NCBI RefSeq assembly: GCF_030580655.1
Contig: NZ_JAUQTB010000002.1
Coordinates: 558,001-622,000, forward strand
Direction: 5' to 3'
DNA: 64,000 nt
From: Paenibacillus lacisoli
Lineage (GTDB): Bacteria; Bacillota; Bacilli; Paenibacillales; Paenibacillaceae
In this document: piece after piece, positions 52,559 to 61,691 of the stretch
Numbering within the stretch: the first letter of the stretch is position 1
Layout of the letters: every line of letters begins with the position of its first letter
The notes under the pieces: model-generated
Told to the model about the DNA's origin: nothing
What the model saw: the letters and a program-made list of their open reading frames with translations, nothing else
Database searches by the model: none
Program-made: the position numbers and the translations under genes

Positions 52559-52967
52559 CAATGACAGGCCCTTCTCAACATTCAAATGATTTATCAAACC
52601 GATAAACAAATTTTTGAAAGCTCTTACATAATTTTAGGTTTCAAATGCTTTTCGACGAAATATGACACCTAAGCAGAGGTCAGCGGCAGCCTGAAGGAAT
52701 TTGCACTAGCCCTTCCGATTCCGGCATACTATAGAATGAATGCAGATTGAAATTTCTGATTAACAGTGATAACAGCTGTCTATGCGGTCCCATTTGCCGC
52801 TGTTCAGCTGCCAAGAGAGCAGACATTGAAAGTTACCGCCGGTTGAATTCAAGTCCCGCTTGGTTTGGGTACATAATAGTTAGAGACTCTTTCCTGTCTG
52901 CTGCAGTTCCAAGCCGCAAGTCTGGATGAGATGCTTGGCTTAATACATATAAAAGGAGAATGAGAGC

Positions 52968-54083
52968 TTGGACAGACTGATCATAAAACGCATTCTGCGG
53001 GCACTGTGGGTCGTTGTAGCCACGGTCGCCATCATCCTCGCCATGTACTGGCTGTTTCCATTAATCTACCCCTTCCTGATTGCATGGCTCATTGCCTATG
53101 CGATGAACCCGCTGGTCCGTCTGCTTCAGCGCAGGGCGAGAATGCCCCGCTGGCTTGCCGTCACCCTGTCTCTGTTAATCTATATCGGCGGCCTGCTGCT
53201 TGTACTGTCTGCAGCGGTTACCCGGATTGTAAAAGAAATTATCAATCTGTCTCAGTCCTTCGATGTGTATGTTCAGAATTTCCGTGACCTCTTCGTCAGC
53301 ATGACCCAGAGCGAGTCCATTCAGAATATCATTTCGCAGATTAACAATTTTATTAAGGAAAACCCGGATTATCAGAAAACGATCAATAACAATATCGACA
53401 AGACCACACAGACGGTCAGCTCCGCGGTTACAGATATCGTAACCGGATTCTTCAACTGGCTGCTCAATCTTCTGAGTTCCCTGCCCAATATGGGAGCAGT
53501 CCTGATTGTGGTCATCCTGGCAACCTTCTTTATCAGCAAAAAATGGACTCTGCTCGGTCAGAGTTCAGCCAACTGGGTACCTGCCGTCGTACGTAAACCG
53601 GTCTCGACCATCTGGCGTGATCTGCAGAAGGCCCTGTTCGGCTATCTAAGAGCACAGCTGATTCTGATCTCCATTACGGCGGTCGTCGTCATTATCGGTC
53701 TCCTCGTCCTGCGGGTGCCGTCTGCGTTTACCATTGGTCTGATGATTGGCCTGGTCGATCTGCTGCCCTACCTTGGTGTGGGCCTTGTAATGATTCCCTG
53801 GCTGATCTATGCTTTTATGTCCCATGATATTCCGCTGGGCATCGGGTTGTCCGTACTCTACGGCATTATTCTGATTGCCCGTCAGATTATCGAGCCGAAA
53901 GTACTGGCCAGCAGTGTCGGCCTGGATCCGCTCGCAACCCTGATCGCCATGTTCATTGGACTCAAGCTGTTCGGCGTCCTCGGTCTGATCATCGGGCCCG
54001 TCAGCCTGGTCATTCTGGACGCATTCAACCGTGCTAATGTTTTCCGGGACCTGCGCACGTATGTCCTGTCAGGCAGACGCTAG
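52968..54083 (+). CDS. ytvI: Sporulation membrane protein YtvI (AI-2E transporter family)
   Basis: 371 residues starting at TTG 52968 with AAAGGAG nine bases upstream. Seven to eight hydrophobic helices and a soluble loop of about 90 residues (92-165). The C-terminal GLMIGLVDLLPYLGVG and RQIIEPKVLASSVGLDPLATLIAMFIGLKLFGVLGLIIGPV by position are AI-2E-family signatures. In Bacillus the gene lies beside citZ and is tied to sporulation; the transported molecule is unknown. Convergent with fxsA. Confidence 0.92.
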   Translation: MDRLIIKRILRALWVVVATVAIILAMYWLFPLIYPFLIAWLIAYAMNPLVRLLQRRARMPRWLAVTLSLLIYIGGLLLVLSAAVTRIVKEIINLSQSFDVYVQNFRDLFVSMTQSESIQNIISQINNFIKENPDYQKTINNNIDKTTQTVSSAVTDIVTGFFNWLLNLLSSLPNMGAVLIVVILATFFISKKWTLLGQSSANWVPAVVRKPVSTIWRDLQKALFGYLRAQLILISITAVVVIIGLLVLRVPSAFTIGLMIGLVDLLPYLGVGLVMIPWLIYAFMSHDIPLGIGLSVLYGIILIARQIIEPKVLASSVGLDPLATLIAMFIGLKLFGVLGLIIGPVSLVILDAFNRANVFRDLRTYVLSGRR

Positions 54084-54102
54084 CCCGTCATTATTCCCAC
54101 GA

Positions 54103-54161
54103 AGAAAAAACGGCCCGATTACGCTCAGAACCTGCGGGAGAACGTAAACGTGCCGTTTTTC
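54103..54161. terminator. Bidirectional terminator between ytvI and fxsA
   Basis: AAAAAACGGC...GCCGTTTTT stem with an inner paired segment; it overlaps the 3' end of fxsA. Confidence 0.75.
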
Positions 54162-54520
54162 ATTTTCTTCTCAATCCATTTAAGCAGCGCATACCGGTAA
54201 ACCGGCCGCGTCACTGGAAATAACAGAGTAAACCCGACAATGTCGGTGATAAATCCCGGTGTTACGAGCATGATGCCTCCGACGAATACACATAAGCCAT
54301 CCAGCAGTTTCCGGCCGGGAACCTGGCCGCTGTTCATCTCCTTACGGGCATCAATAATGACCTTCCGTCCTTCAAACTGCATCATCACCGCACCAATAAT
54401 TGATGTGAAGATAATCAACAGTATCGTCTTGCCGGCTCCAATTCTGCTGCTCATCCAGATAAATCCATAAAGCTCAAGTGCAGGTATCAGCAGCAGTAAT
54501 CCCCACATCCATTTACGCAT
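54125..54520 (-). CDS. fxsA: FxsA-family membrane protein
   Basis: 131 residues with three to four hydrophobic segments. The pattern IPALELYGFIWMSSRIGAGKTILLIIFTSIIGAVM, and later GLCVFVGGIMLVTPGFITDIVGFTLLFPVTRP, is the FxsA signature by position (11-47 and 75-106). In E. coli FxsA affects phage T7 exclusion by F plasmid; its normal role is unknown. AGAGG lies eight bases before the ATG. It follows the thioesterase gene by 5 bp and is cotranscribed with it. Confidence 0.9.
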   Translation of the reverse strand: MRKWMWGLLLLIPALELYGFIWMSSRIGAGKTILLIIFTSIIGAVMMQFEGRKVIIDARKEMNSGQVPGRKLLDGLCVFVGGIMLVTPGFITDIVGFTLLFPVTRPVYRYALLKWIEKKMKNGTFTFSRRF

Positions 54521-54525
54521 TCATC

Positions 54526-55041
54526 TTACCTCTTCCCGTCCCCTGTGAATAGAGAACTTAATGTATCGTACAGCTCAGGAAGCACACGATCCAGACGAAC
54601 CGGCTTCCAGTCCTTCGACAGCCACACATGTGATGTCTCTCCTGTCACGAGCAGTTCTCCCGGCAGCACTTCGCCCATTCGCCATACCTTCATCGGATCT
54701 CGATTGGCAGAAGCATCAGCATCCCAGCGCCGAATTTCATAAGTGTAGCTGAGCCGGAGTTTTGTGAAGACGGTCATTCGTGTGAAAACGACAATCTTGT
54801 CATCATAATTGGCAGGTTGTCTGAAGTTCACATTCAGATCCGTCACAGGCAGCAGCACCCCTGCATCCTCCATGCTCCGATACGTGTGACCGGACTCGCG
54901 GATCATCTCCGTGCGGCCAACCTCGAACCAGTTCAGGTAGTTGCCGTGGTACACGACACCCATCTGATCACATTCCGAATAACGTACCCGAAGCTCTGCC
55001 GCAAACCAGCGGTTCATTCCATCGTGAAGATTATGATTCAT
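54526..55041 (-). CDS. Acyl-CoA thioesterase (4HBT, YbgC-like)
   Basis: 171 residues in the hot-dog fold, with the 4HBT signature RYSECDQMGVVYHGNYLNWFEVGRTE near the N-terminus (catalytic Asp in ECDQMG). It would hydrolyse an acyl-CoA; chain-length preference is unknown. Slightly longer than the usual 130-140 residues because of a C-terminal extension after VWLSKDWKPVRL. AGGAG lies about eleven bases before the ATG. First gene of a pair with fxsA. Confidence 0.88.
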   Translation of the reverse strand: MNHNLHDGMNRWFAAELRVRYSECDQMGVVYHGNYLNWFEVGRTEMIRESGHTYRSMEDAGVLLPVTDLNVNFRQPANYDDKIVVFTRMTVFTKLRLSYTYEIRRWDADASANRDPMKVWRMGEVLPGELLVTGETSHVWLSKDWKPVRLDRVLPELYDTLSSLFTGDGKR

Positions 55042-55139
55042 ATGCTGACAATCTCCTATTCATTCAATACCAGGGTTCCTAACTTTTGTTCACCTGACTT
55101 CTATTAAAACATATTTGCCGTCCCTATAACAAGAAAGCA

Positions 55140-55168
55140 AGAAAGACCCTCCCAAAGGGAAGGTCTGT
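55140..55168 (-). terminator. Terminator of the pstSCAB operon
   Basis: AGACCTTCCC-TTT-GGGAGGGTCT followed by TTCTTGCTTTC on the minus strand. Confidence 0.85.
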
Positions 55169-55179
55169 TCGTGGCCGCC

Positions 55180-55935
55180 TCATCCGAAGCGGCCCATGAT
55201 ATACTCCTGGGTCAGCTGATTCTCGGGGTTGGTGAAGATATTCTTCGTCTCCCCATGCTCCACCAGATTACCTACATAAAAATAGGCCGTGTAATCGGAA
55301 ATCCGGGCAGCCTGCTGCATGTTATGGGTCACGATAACGATGCGCAGTTCCTCCTTCAGCTCCGAGATCAGCTCTTCAATTTTGCCTGTCGATACGGGAT
55401 CAAGCGCGGACGCCGGCTCATCCAACAGCAAAATCTGCGGATTCACGGATAAGGCACGGGCAATACACAGACGCTGCTGCTGTCCGCCGGATAAGGCAAG
55501 TGCCGAATCATGAAGGCGATCTTTCACTTCATCCCACAGCGCCGCCTTGCGCAGACTGCTCTCTACAATCTCATCCAGTTTCTTTTTATTTTTGATCCCG
55601 CGGTATCTCGGACCAAAAGCAATATTGTTATAAATCGATTTGTAAAATGGGTTCGGACGCTGCCAGACCATACCAATCTGTTGGCGCAGCTTGATCACAT
55701 CGGTATCCGGATCGTTCAGATCTTGTCCGTCCATCCAGATATGTCCTTTAGTGCTGGAGCCTGCAATCTCATCATTCATGCGGTTCAGGGAACGCAGGAA
55801 GGTCGATTTCCCGCAGCCTGAAGGACCGATCAGGGCCGTCACCGTCTGGGCGGGGAAGGCCAGATTTATTTTCTTCACGGCTTCAAATTCACCATAGTAA
55901 ATACTCAGGTTTTCTGTGCTAAACGGCTGTGCCAT
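55180..55935 (-). CDS. pstB: Phosphate ABC transporter ATP-binding protein (second PstB)
   Basis: 251 residues. Walker [11 protein letters not shown]-loop VWQRPNPF, signature LSGGQQQR, Walker [14 protein letters not shown] and switch His in VTHNMQQAA. It drives phosphate import with PstC and PstA. Last gene of pstS-pstC-pstA-pstB; it follows pstA by 19 bp. It shares most motifs with the PstB at 42070 but differs in the Q-loop (WQR instead of FQQ) and Walker B (EPAS instead of EATS), so the two are old paralogues. Confidence 0.97.
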   Translation of the reverse strand: MAQPFSTENLSIYYGEFEAVKKINLAFPAQTVTALIGPSGCGKSTFLRSLNRMNDEIAGSSTKGHIWMDGQDLNDPDTDVIKLRQQIGMVWQRPNPFYKSIYNNIAFGPRYRGIKNKKKLDEIVESSLRKAALWDEVKDRLHDSALALSGGQQQRLCIARALSVNPQILLLDEPASALDPVSTGKIEELISELKEELRIVIVTHNMQQAARISDYTAYFYVGNLVEHGETKNIFTNPENQLTQEYIMGRFG

Positions 55936-55954
55936 TTGGTTATTCCTCCTCGAT

Positions 55955-56854
55955 CTAGTTCATCCGTTTGGCAGCCGTGAGGCGGCGGTACACGATTTTG
56001 CCGATCCAGCGGGACAACAAGTTAAATGCAAGTACCATGATAACCAGTACAGCGGATGCTCCGGCAGCAATCTGAGCCGAATCCGGTGCGATGCCCTCGC
56101 TGTTCACCTTCCAGATATGCACGGCCAGTGTCTCGGCCGGACGCATCGGATTCAGTGGGGAACGGTCATGGAACGGATTCCAATCTGTAAAGTCCAGCGG
56201 CGGTGTACTCATGCCTGCTGTGAACAGCAGCGCAGCGGCTTCACCGAAGATCCGTCCGGAAGCCAGAATCGTACCTGTAATCAAGCTCGGCAGAGCTACA
56301 GGCAGCAGAATGGAAGTGATAATTTTCCATTTCGACAGCCCCAGCGCCAGCCCGGCTTCCTTTTGTTCCTTCGGAACTGCACGCAGCGCCTGCTCTGTCG
56401 TACGTACCATCAGCGGCAGGTTAAACACCGCAAGCGCAATGGCCCCGGACAGGAGCGAGAAGCCGAAATCGAATGTATTTACAATCAACAGCAAACCAAA
56501 CAAACCGATTACGATAGACGGGAAAGAGGACAATACTTCCACAGTTAAACGGATAAAGTCCGTGACCCTGCCCGGCTTAGCGTAATGGGCCATATAGATG
56601 CCGGCCCCCCAGCCGAGAGGTATGGTAATAATAAGTGTCAGAATAAGCAAAAATACAGAGTTAAACAGCTGCGGTCCGATACCGCCGCCAATTCGCATCG
56701 TCTGCGGCTTGCTCGTCAGGAAATGCCAGCTGATATGGCTTAGGCCGCGGAACATGATGAAACCGATCAGGCCCACTAAAACGGCAACGATGAGGAGCGC
56801 AAAGAAGCAAATGACGAATGTTGCAATCTTGTCAGCACGTTTTGTCTTTTTCAA
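55955..56854 (-). CDS. pstA: Phosphate ABC transporter permease PstA
   Basis: 299 residues with six membrane helices and the inner-membrane ABC permease EAA loop ([29 protein letters not shown], about 188-216). It forms the membrane channel with PstC. Its ATG overlaps the pstC stop by 4 bp. Length and order are normal for the operon. Confidence 0.96.
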   Translation of the reverse strand: MKKTKRADKIATFVICFFALLIVAVLVGLIGFIMFRGLSHISWHFLTSKPQTMRIGGGIGPQLFNSVFLLILTLIITIPLGWGAGIYMAHYAKPGRVTDFIRLTVEVLSSFPSIVIGLFGLLLIVNTFDFGFSLLSGAIALAVFNLPLMVRTTEQALRAVPKEQKEAGLALGLSKWKIITSILLPVALPSLITGTILASGRIFGEAAALLFTAGMSTPPLDFTDWNPFHDRSPLNPMRPAETLAVHIWKVNSEGIAPDSAQIAAGASAVLVIMVLAFNLLSRWIGKIVYRRLTAAKRMN

Positions 56855-57786
56855 ATCCGGTTTCTCCTTTCAAGCAGACGCACCAGCAGTACGAATACAA
56901 AAGTCATCAGCAGCAGTACAAGCGCCATACTCCAGAGAGCGTTGTTCTGTGCAGAACCCATAGCTGTGTTGCCCATACTCAAAGTAATCACACTCGTTAA
57001 TGTCGAAGCCGACTCCAGCAGCGAATGCGGCACATGCGGTGCATTACCGATGACCATCTGAACAGCAAGGGCTTCACCAAAAGCTCTTGCCATACCGAGA
57101 ACTACACCGGTCAGCAGGGAAGGCAGCACCGTCGGGATTACGACCCGATAGATCGTCTGCCAGCGCGTTGCGCCCAGGGCGTAGGAGGATTCGCGAAGTC
57201 CGCCTGGCAGGGAAGACAGCGCGTCAGCCATGATGCTGGTGATCGTCGGCAGGATCATTACAGACAGCACCAGACACCCTGCGAGGATCCCGATGCCCTG
57301 TCCGCCAAACATACTGCGCAGCAGTGGGACAATGACGGTCAGTCCTACAAAACCGTAAATAACAGACGGAATACCGGAGAGCAGTTCAATCGCCGGCTGC
57401 AGCAGACGTTTACCGAACTTGGGTACAATCTCCGTCATAAATAAGGCAGCACACAAGGCAAGCGGACTCGCAATCAATGCAGCGAGAATCGTCGTGGCAA
57501 AAGAGCCTGTTATAAACGGCAGGGCACCAAACTTGGCAGGTGATCCGTCAGGACTCCAGGTTGTACCGAAGAAAAACTCGCTCAGGCTAACGCCGTCTTT
57601 GGCAAAAGTCATTACGCCTTTGGATGCTACAAAATAAACAATGGACAAAATGACGACAATCAGGAAGACGACACAAACCGATGTAAAGACGCGGCCTGTC
57701 CATTCTTCCCAAAAATGCTTCTCCTTCATAAGGGCACGCCGGCGATCCTTACTGTGCTGAGCGGCCTTCCTGCTAGTTGTTTCCAT
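56851..57786 (-). CDS. pstC: Phosphate ABC transporter permease PstC
   Basis: 311 residues with a basic N-terminus, then six helices and the EAA loop (ESSYALGATRWQTIYRVVIPTVLPSLLTG, about 195-225). Forms the transmembrane pathway with PstA. GGAAGG lies seven bases before the ATG. It follows pstS by 89 bp. Confidence 0.96.
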   Translation of the reverse strand: METTSRKAAQHSKDRRRALMKEKHFWEEWTGRVFTSVCVVFLIVVILSIVYFVASKGVMTFAKDGVSLSEFFFGTTWSPDGSPAKFGALPFITGSFATTILAALIASPLALCAALFMTEIVPKFGKRLLQPAIELLSGIPSVIYGFVGLTVIVPLLRSMFGGQGIGILAGCLVLSVMILPTITSIMADALSSLPGGLRESSYALGATRWQTIYRVVIPTVLPSLLTGVVLGMARAFGEALAVQMVIGNAPHVPHSLLESASTLTSVITLSMGNTAMGSAQNNALWSMALVLLLMTFVFVLLVRLLERRNRI

Positions 57787-57875
57787 TACAAACCTTCCTT
57801 CTAACCGAAGAATAGAGGCCGGATACTGAAATCCGCCTCTTGTCCTTCGAATGTATTGTTTCCGTGCTGTTTATA

Positions 57876-58811
57876 CTATTTTGTAATGTTGCCTTCCGCG
57901 TCGCGTTTCACCTGCATGCCGGATACCGGGATGTAGCCCAGTTCAGTTACATCAGCCTGCTGAACTTCATCGGACAGGATGTAGTCCAGGAACGCTTTAA
58001 CGTGTTCTTTCGGCTCACCTTTGGTATACATATGCTCGTAAGCCCATACCGGATATTTGCCTTGCTCTACGTTCTCAACCGAAGCTTCGACACCATCGTA
58101 TTTCAGAGCTTTTACACTATCGTCCAGGTAGGACAGAGCCAGGTAACCAATAGCACCAGGTGTTTCAGCTACCAGTTTCTTAACAGTACCGGAGGAGTCT
58201 TCCTGAATGGATCCTGGAAGGTCTTCCGTTTTTTGACCCAGAGCGAATTTCTCGAACGTTGCACGAGTACCGGAGCTGCTTGGACGGTTAACAATCACGA
58301 TCTTCTGATCTGCACCGCCAACGTCTTTCCAGTTGGTTACTTTGCCTGTGAAGATCGACAGAAGCTGATCTTTCGTCAGGTTGTCTACGCCTGCTTTAGG
58401 GTTAGCTACCGCAGTCATTGCTACAACCGCTACCTGATGGTCAATCAGTTCGCCTGCTGGGCCTGCGTCCAATTTCTCTTCTGCGAATACATCAGAGTTA
58501 CCGATATCTGCTTGGCCGCCGGAAACCTGAGTCAGACCTGTACCGCTGCCACCGCCTTGTACTTGTACGGAAATATCTTTATATTTGTCATCTGTCATGA
58601 ATTTTTCGCCAACTTGTTGTACCAGCGGCTGAAGTGCCGTCGAACCTACTGCAAGAATCTGTCCGCTAAGAGCTGCTGTATCACTGTTGCCTGCATTAGA
58701 TGAACTGTCTCCCCCTGTGCTTCCTTGGGATGAATCATTTTTGGATCCACACGCTGCGAGTGCAAATACCAGCGTAAGAGTCATCAGCATGAACGGCAAT
58801 TTTTTCAACAT
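57876..58811 (-). CDS. pstS: Phosphate-binding lipoprotein PstS
   Basis: 311 residues. The lipoprotein signal ends LAAC (Cys21), followed by a Ser/Asn-rich linker. The periplasmic-binding fold has the phosphate loops GSTALQPL and SSSGTRATF and the GGSGTGLTQV segment that hold phosphate by hydrogen bonds. It captures phosphate outside the membrane and hands it to PstCA. First gene of the operon, with a Pho-box-like region upstream and GGGGAGG ahead of the start. Confidence 0.97.
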   Translation of the reverse strand: MLKKLPFMLMTLTLVFALAACGSKNDSSQGSTGGDSSSNAGNSDTAALSGQILAVGSTALQPLVQQVGEKFMTDDKYKDISVQVQGGGSGTGLTQVSGGQADIGNSDVFAEEKLDAGPAGELIDHQVAVVAMTAVANPKAGVDNLTKDQLLSIFTGKVTNWKDVGGADQKIVIVNRPSSSGTRATFEKFALGQKTEDLPGSIQEDSSGTVKKLVAETPGAIGYLALSYLDDSVKALKYDGVEASVENVEQGKYPVWAYEHMYTKGEPKEHVKAFLDYILSDEVQQADVTELGYIPVSGMQVKRDAEGNITK

Positions 58812-58874
58812 TTTTGTTTGTCCTCCCCTGATTTAAGTGATGGCCTGTTGTTTGTTGTTGTTCACCATCGACTT

Positions 58875-58922
58875 TTACATTGTAGAATTTGTGTGTTATT
58901 TGTAAGTTTGTGTTGTGTAAAA
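58875..58922 (-). promoter_or_regulatory. Degenerate Pho-box region upstream of pstS
   Basis: The minus strand carries TTTACA (58921-58916), CTTACA (58906-58901), ATAACA (58899-58894) and TCTACA (58886-58881), a (T/A)ACA-rich stretch with partial 11-bp phasing (58916 to 58894 is 22 bp). A likely PhoP target, less regular than the one before pstB-phoU. Confidence 0.5.
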
Positions 58923-59023
58923 TGGGCATTAAATATACCAATACTAATTTGATGATTTGATAGATAAATTCTATAATATAAACATCACAACTTATTTCCA
59001 GATACCAGGAGAACTATATTGAT

Positions 59024-59941
59024 ATGAATTTATTAAAATACGAAATACTTCTGCTCATTGACCGTTACCGTAAAGTGACCGATGCTGCAGCTGCTCTTAA
59101 TATGAAGCAGCCGACGGTATCCTTTCACATGAAAAGCCTGGAACAGGAGCTTGGCATCCCTCTATTCGCCTCCCAGCGCGGCCGTATTCATTTGACGCCG
59201 GCTGGTATGGCGCTGCTCCCCTATGCCAGACAGATGCTGAGGCTGCAGGAGGATGCCCTGCAGGTCATCCGTGATCTGACCCTTCAAGCTTCGGAAACTC
59301 TGGTAGCTGTCAGTGACTCGCTCCCTGGTGCAGCCATAGTTCCGCGCCTGCTCTCCGGCTTCGCCTCCCATCTGGGACGCAAGCTGCATATTCAGCTGCA
59401 GACCTCCAGCCATGAACAGATGCTTGCATCGCTGCAGGAAGGACTAGTACAGTTTGCGTTTACCGCTTCGGACGAGGAGCTTCCCGGCTATCTTAATGCC
59501 CTGCCGATTGCGAGTGACCGGATTCTCCTGATATGCGGAGCCAGCCATCCCCTGGCTGACAAAGAATCGGTACCGGCTGATATGGACTGGACTGCAAATC
59601 CACTGCTGAAGCTGCCCTCCTCCGCCTATCTGGCTCAGTACGCCGAGCAGTGGCTTGCAGAACAGGGTCTGGAACCCGCCCTCACGCTGGAGCTGCCGGA
59701 CCTGCAAAGTATTCACACCGTGCTGCTGGGCAGCAAAGCAGCCGCCTTTCTGCCAGAATCTCTGATCCAGAGCCTTCCTCTGCCGGACGGCTTCGTTACC
59801 CGTCTGGTAAGCAGCGGGCATGGCAGACTGGCATCAGCCCTGCAGTACCGCTGCCTATACCGCAGCGATATTGAACTCTGCCCGCTGCAGCAGGAGTTTA
59901 TTGCATTTGTTCAATCCTCTCAGGATAAAGAGCAGCTATAA
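59024..59941 (+). CDS. LysR-family transcriptional regulator
   Basis: 305 residues. The N-terminal winged helix (VTDAAAALNMKQPTVSFHMKSLEQELGIPLFASQRGRIHLTPAG by position 18-61) is followed by a periplasmic-binding-like effector domain. AGGAG lies about twelve bases before the ATG. It is divergent from pstS, separated by 212 bp with the Pho-like region, and convergent with pyk across a terminator. The effector and targets are unknown; the divergent pst operon could be one target, though LysR control of pst is not typical. Confidence 0.88.
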   Translation: MNLLKYEILLLIDRYRKVTDAAAALNMKQPTVSFHMKSLEQELGIPLFASQRGRIHLTPAGMALLPYARQMLRLQEDALQVIRDLTLQASETLVAVSDSLPGAAIVPRLLSGFASHLGRKLHIQLQTSSHEQMLASLQEGLVQFAFTASDEELPGYLNALPIASDRILLICGASHPLADKESVPADMDWTANPLLKLPSSAYLAQYAEQWLAEQGLEPALTLELPDLQSIHTVLLGSKAAAFLPESLIQSLPLPDGFVTRLVSSGHGRLASALQYRCLYRSDIELCPLQQEFIAFVQSSQDKEQL

Positions 59942-59945
59942 CGAC

Positions 59946-59989
59946 AAAAAAGACGATTTCAAGGTCACAGGACCTGAAATCGTCTTTTT
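59946..59989. terminator. Bidirectional terminator between the LysR gene and pyk
   Basis: AAAAAAGACGATTTCA.GGTC-ACAG-GACC.GAAATCGTCTTTTT, long stem with runs on both sides. Confidence 0.93.
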
Positions 59990-60020
59990 ACTTGCTATAT
60001 AAAATCTATGAAATCTCTTC

Positions 60021-61451
60021 TTATGCTTGGGAAGAAGGGATTGTGCTAACTTTAACCAAGTTCGTGGAACCGGAACGTCCCAGCGGCACACCTGCTGTAA
60101 TCACAACAAGGTCGCCTTCTTTAACCAGACCGGATTTTTGACCACCTTCGATGGCGTTGTCGAACAGCTCGTCAGTCGTTTGAACCGAACGGCCGGAGAC
60201 AGGGGTTACGCCCCAAGTCAGAGCCAGACGGCGTTTCGTACGATCTTGAGTTGTAACCGCAATGATCGGAGCCTGTGGACGGTATTTGGAGATCATGCGA
60301 GCAGTTGTACCAGACTCTGTGGATGTGATAATTGCTTTCGCGTTCAGATCCAGTGCAGAGATGGCTACCGATTGGCTGATTGCTTCTGTAACCGTTGTTT
60401 CCTGGGCAATTCTTTGCTTCAGGAACAGCTCACGGTAATGCAGTGCGGACTCCGCTTTCTCCGCAATACGGGACATGGTCAATACGGACTCAACCGGATA
60501 TTTACCCGCAGCTGTTTCGCCGGACAGCATGATGGCATCTGTACCGTCGAAGATCGCATTCGCCACGTCACTTGCTTCCGCGCGGGTCGGACGAGGGTTG
60601 CGCTGCATGGAATCCAGCATTTGAGTTGCTGTGATCACCGGTTTGCCGGCTACATTACATTTCTCGATCATGCGTTTTTGTACCAGAGGTACTTCTTCTG
60701 CAGGAATTTCAACACCCAAGTCACCACGGGCAACCATCAGGCCGTCAGAAACTTCCAGGATCTCGTCCAGGTTGTCTACACCTTCCTGGTTCTCGATTTT
60801 GGAGATAATCTGAATGTGGGAAGCATTGTGTTTCTCAAGCAGTTCACGAATTTCCAATACGTCACTGGCCTTACGAACGAAGGAAGCTGCGATAAAATCG
60901 ATGCCTTGCTCGATCCCGAAGATGATGTCGTTAGCGTCTTTTTCGGTGATACCTGGAAGGGAAATACGAACTCCAGGAACGTTAACACCTTTCTTGCTCT
61001 TGATCGTACCGCCGTTTACAATGCGGCATTTGATCTCAGTGCCTTCAACCGCTACAACAGTCAGACCAATCAGGCCGTCGTCAATCAGGATGGTAGAACC
61101 TGGTTCAACATCGCGAGGAAGATCGGCATAAGTGATGGAGAGGCGGTCTTTGTTGCCAAGGATCTCCTCTGTAGTCAGCGTGATGTACTCGTCTTGAACC
61201 AATTCAATCGGTTCCACTTCCAGCTTGCCAGTACGGATCTCAGGGCCTTTCGTATCCAGCAGGATCGCAACAGTCTTGCCCAGCTCTTCACTTGCTTTGC
61301 GGATGTTGATGATACGGCCACCATGCTCCTCAAAGTCACCGTGCGAGAAGTTCAGACGGGCCACGTTCATTCCTGCAAGAATCAGTTTCTTCGTATTGTC
61401 CAACGATTCGCTGGATGGACCGATCGTACATACAATTTTAGTTTTACGCAT
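60021..61451 (-). CDS. pyk: Pyruvate kinase
   Basis: 476 residues. It begins [15 protein letters not shown], has [10 protein letters not shown], the metal/active-site segment [17 protein letters not shown], and [10 protein letters not shown] and GETAAGKYP motifs. It converts phosphoenolpyruvate and ADP to pyruvate and ATP, ending glycolysis. It lacks the extra C-terminal PEP-utilising-type domain present in Bacillus and Geobacillus enzymes of about 585 residues. GGAGG lies about nine bases before the ATG. The usual upstream neighbour pfkA is absent between it and accA. Confidence 0.97.
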   Translation of the reverse strand: MRKTKIVCTIGPSSESLDNTKKLILAGMNVARLNFSHGDFEEHGGRIINIRKASEELGKTVAILLDTKGPEIRTGKLEVEPIELVQDEYITLTTEEILGNKDRLSITYADLPRDVEPGSTILIDDGLIGLTVVAVEGTEIKCRIVNGGTIKSKKGVNVPGVRISLPGITEKDANDIIFGIEQGIDFIAASFVRKASDVLEIRELLEKHNASHIQIISKIENQEGVDNLDEILEVSDGLMVARGDLGVEIPAEEVPLVQKRMIEKCNVAGKPVITATQMLDSMQRNPRPTRAEASDVANAIFDGTDAIMLSGETAAGKYPVESVLTMSRIAEKAESALHYRELFLKQRIAQETTVTEAISQSVAISALDLNAKAIITSTESGTTARMISKYRPQAPIIAVTTQDRTKRRLALTWGVTPVSGRSVQTTDELFDNAIEGGQKSGLVKEGDLVVITAGVPLGRSGSTNLVKVSTIPSSQA

Positions 61452-61615
61452 TTTGGGTTTCCTCCGTTATTCAAGGTCTATCTTCTGTTTATCTTTTTCC
61501 AACAATTAAATCTACTACATATTTGTCTATTTGTATAGGAACTTTGTCATAATTTATCATTGCCCAAAAAATCCCAATTGAATCAAACCTTACATCCAAA
61601 GCCCTAATCTCAATG

Positions 61616-61664
61616 AGAAAGTACATATAGACGGGCCTTCGGGCCCGGAGCTACATGTACTTTC
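61616..61664 (-). terminator. Stem-loop after accA
   Basis: AAAGTACATGTAG..CGGGCCC/GGCCCG..TATATGTACTTT: a long imperfect stem with a GC-rich tip. The T run is short, so it may be a terminator or a stabilising hairpin at the end of the accDA transcript. Confidence 0.65.
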
Positions 61665-61691
61665 ACCTCTTGGACAGACTATGAAATTGAT

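Larger units (their letters stand above)
52405..52967. other. 563-bp intergenic region between citZ and ytvI
   Basis: Contains the divergent promoters of citZ and ytvI. Identified: the cre-like site and the TTCACA/TATAGT promoter for citZ. The rest (52560-52950) shows no supported gene; a 60-codon frame at 52747 lacks a ribosome site. Confidence 0.55.

Noticed and set aside
52747..52929. 60-codon frame in the citZ-ytvI gap
   Set aside because: No ribosome site and no similarity recognised; treated as intergenic.
60027..61538. 503-codon plus-strand open frame
   Set aside because: Antisense to pyk along its full length; no independent support.
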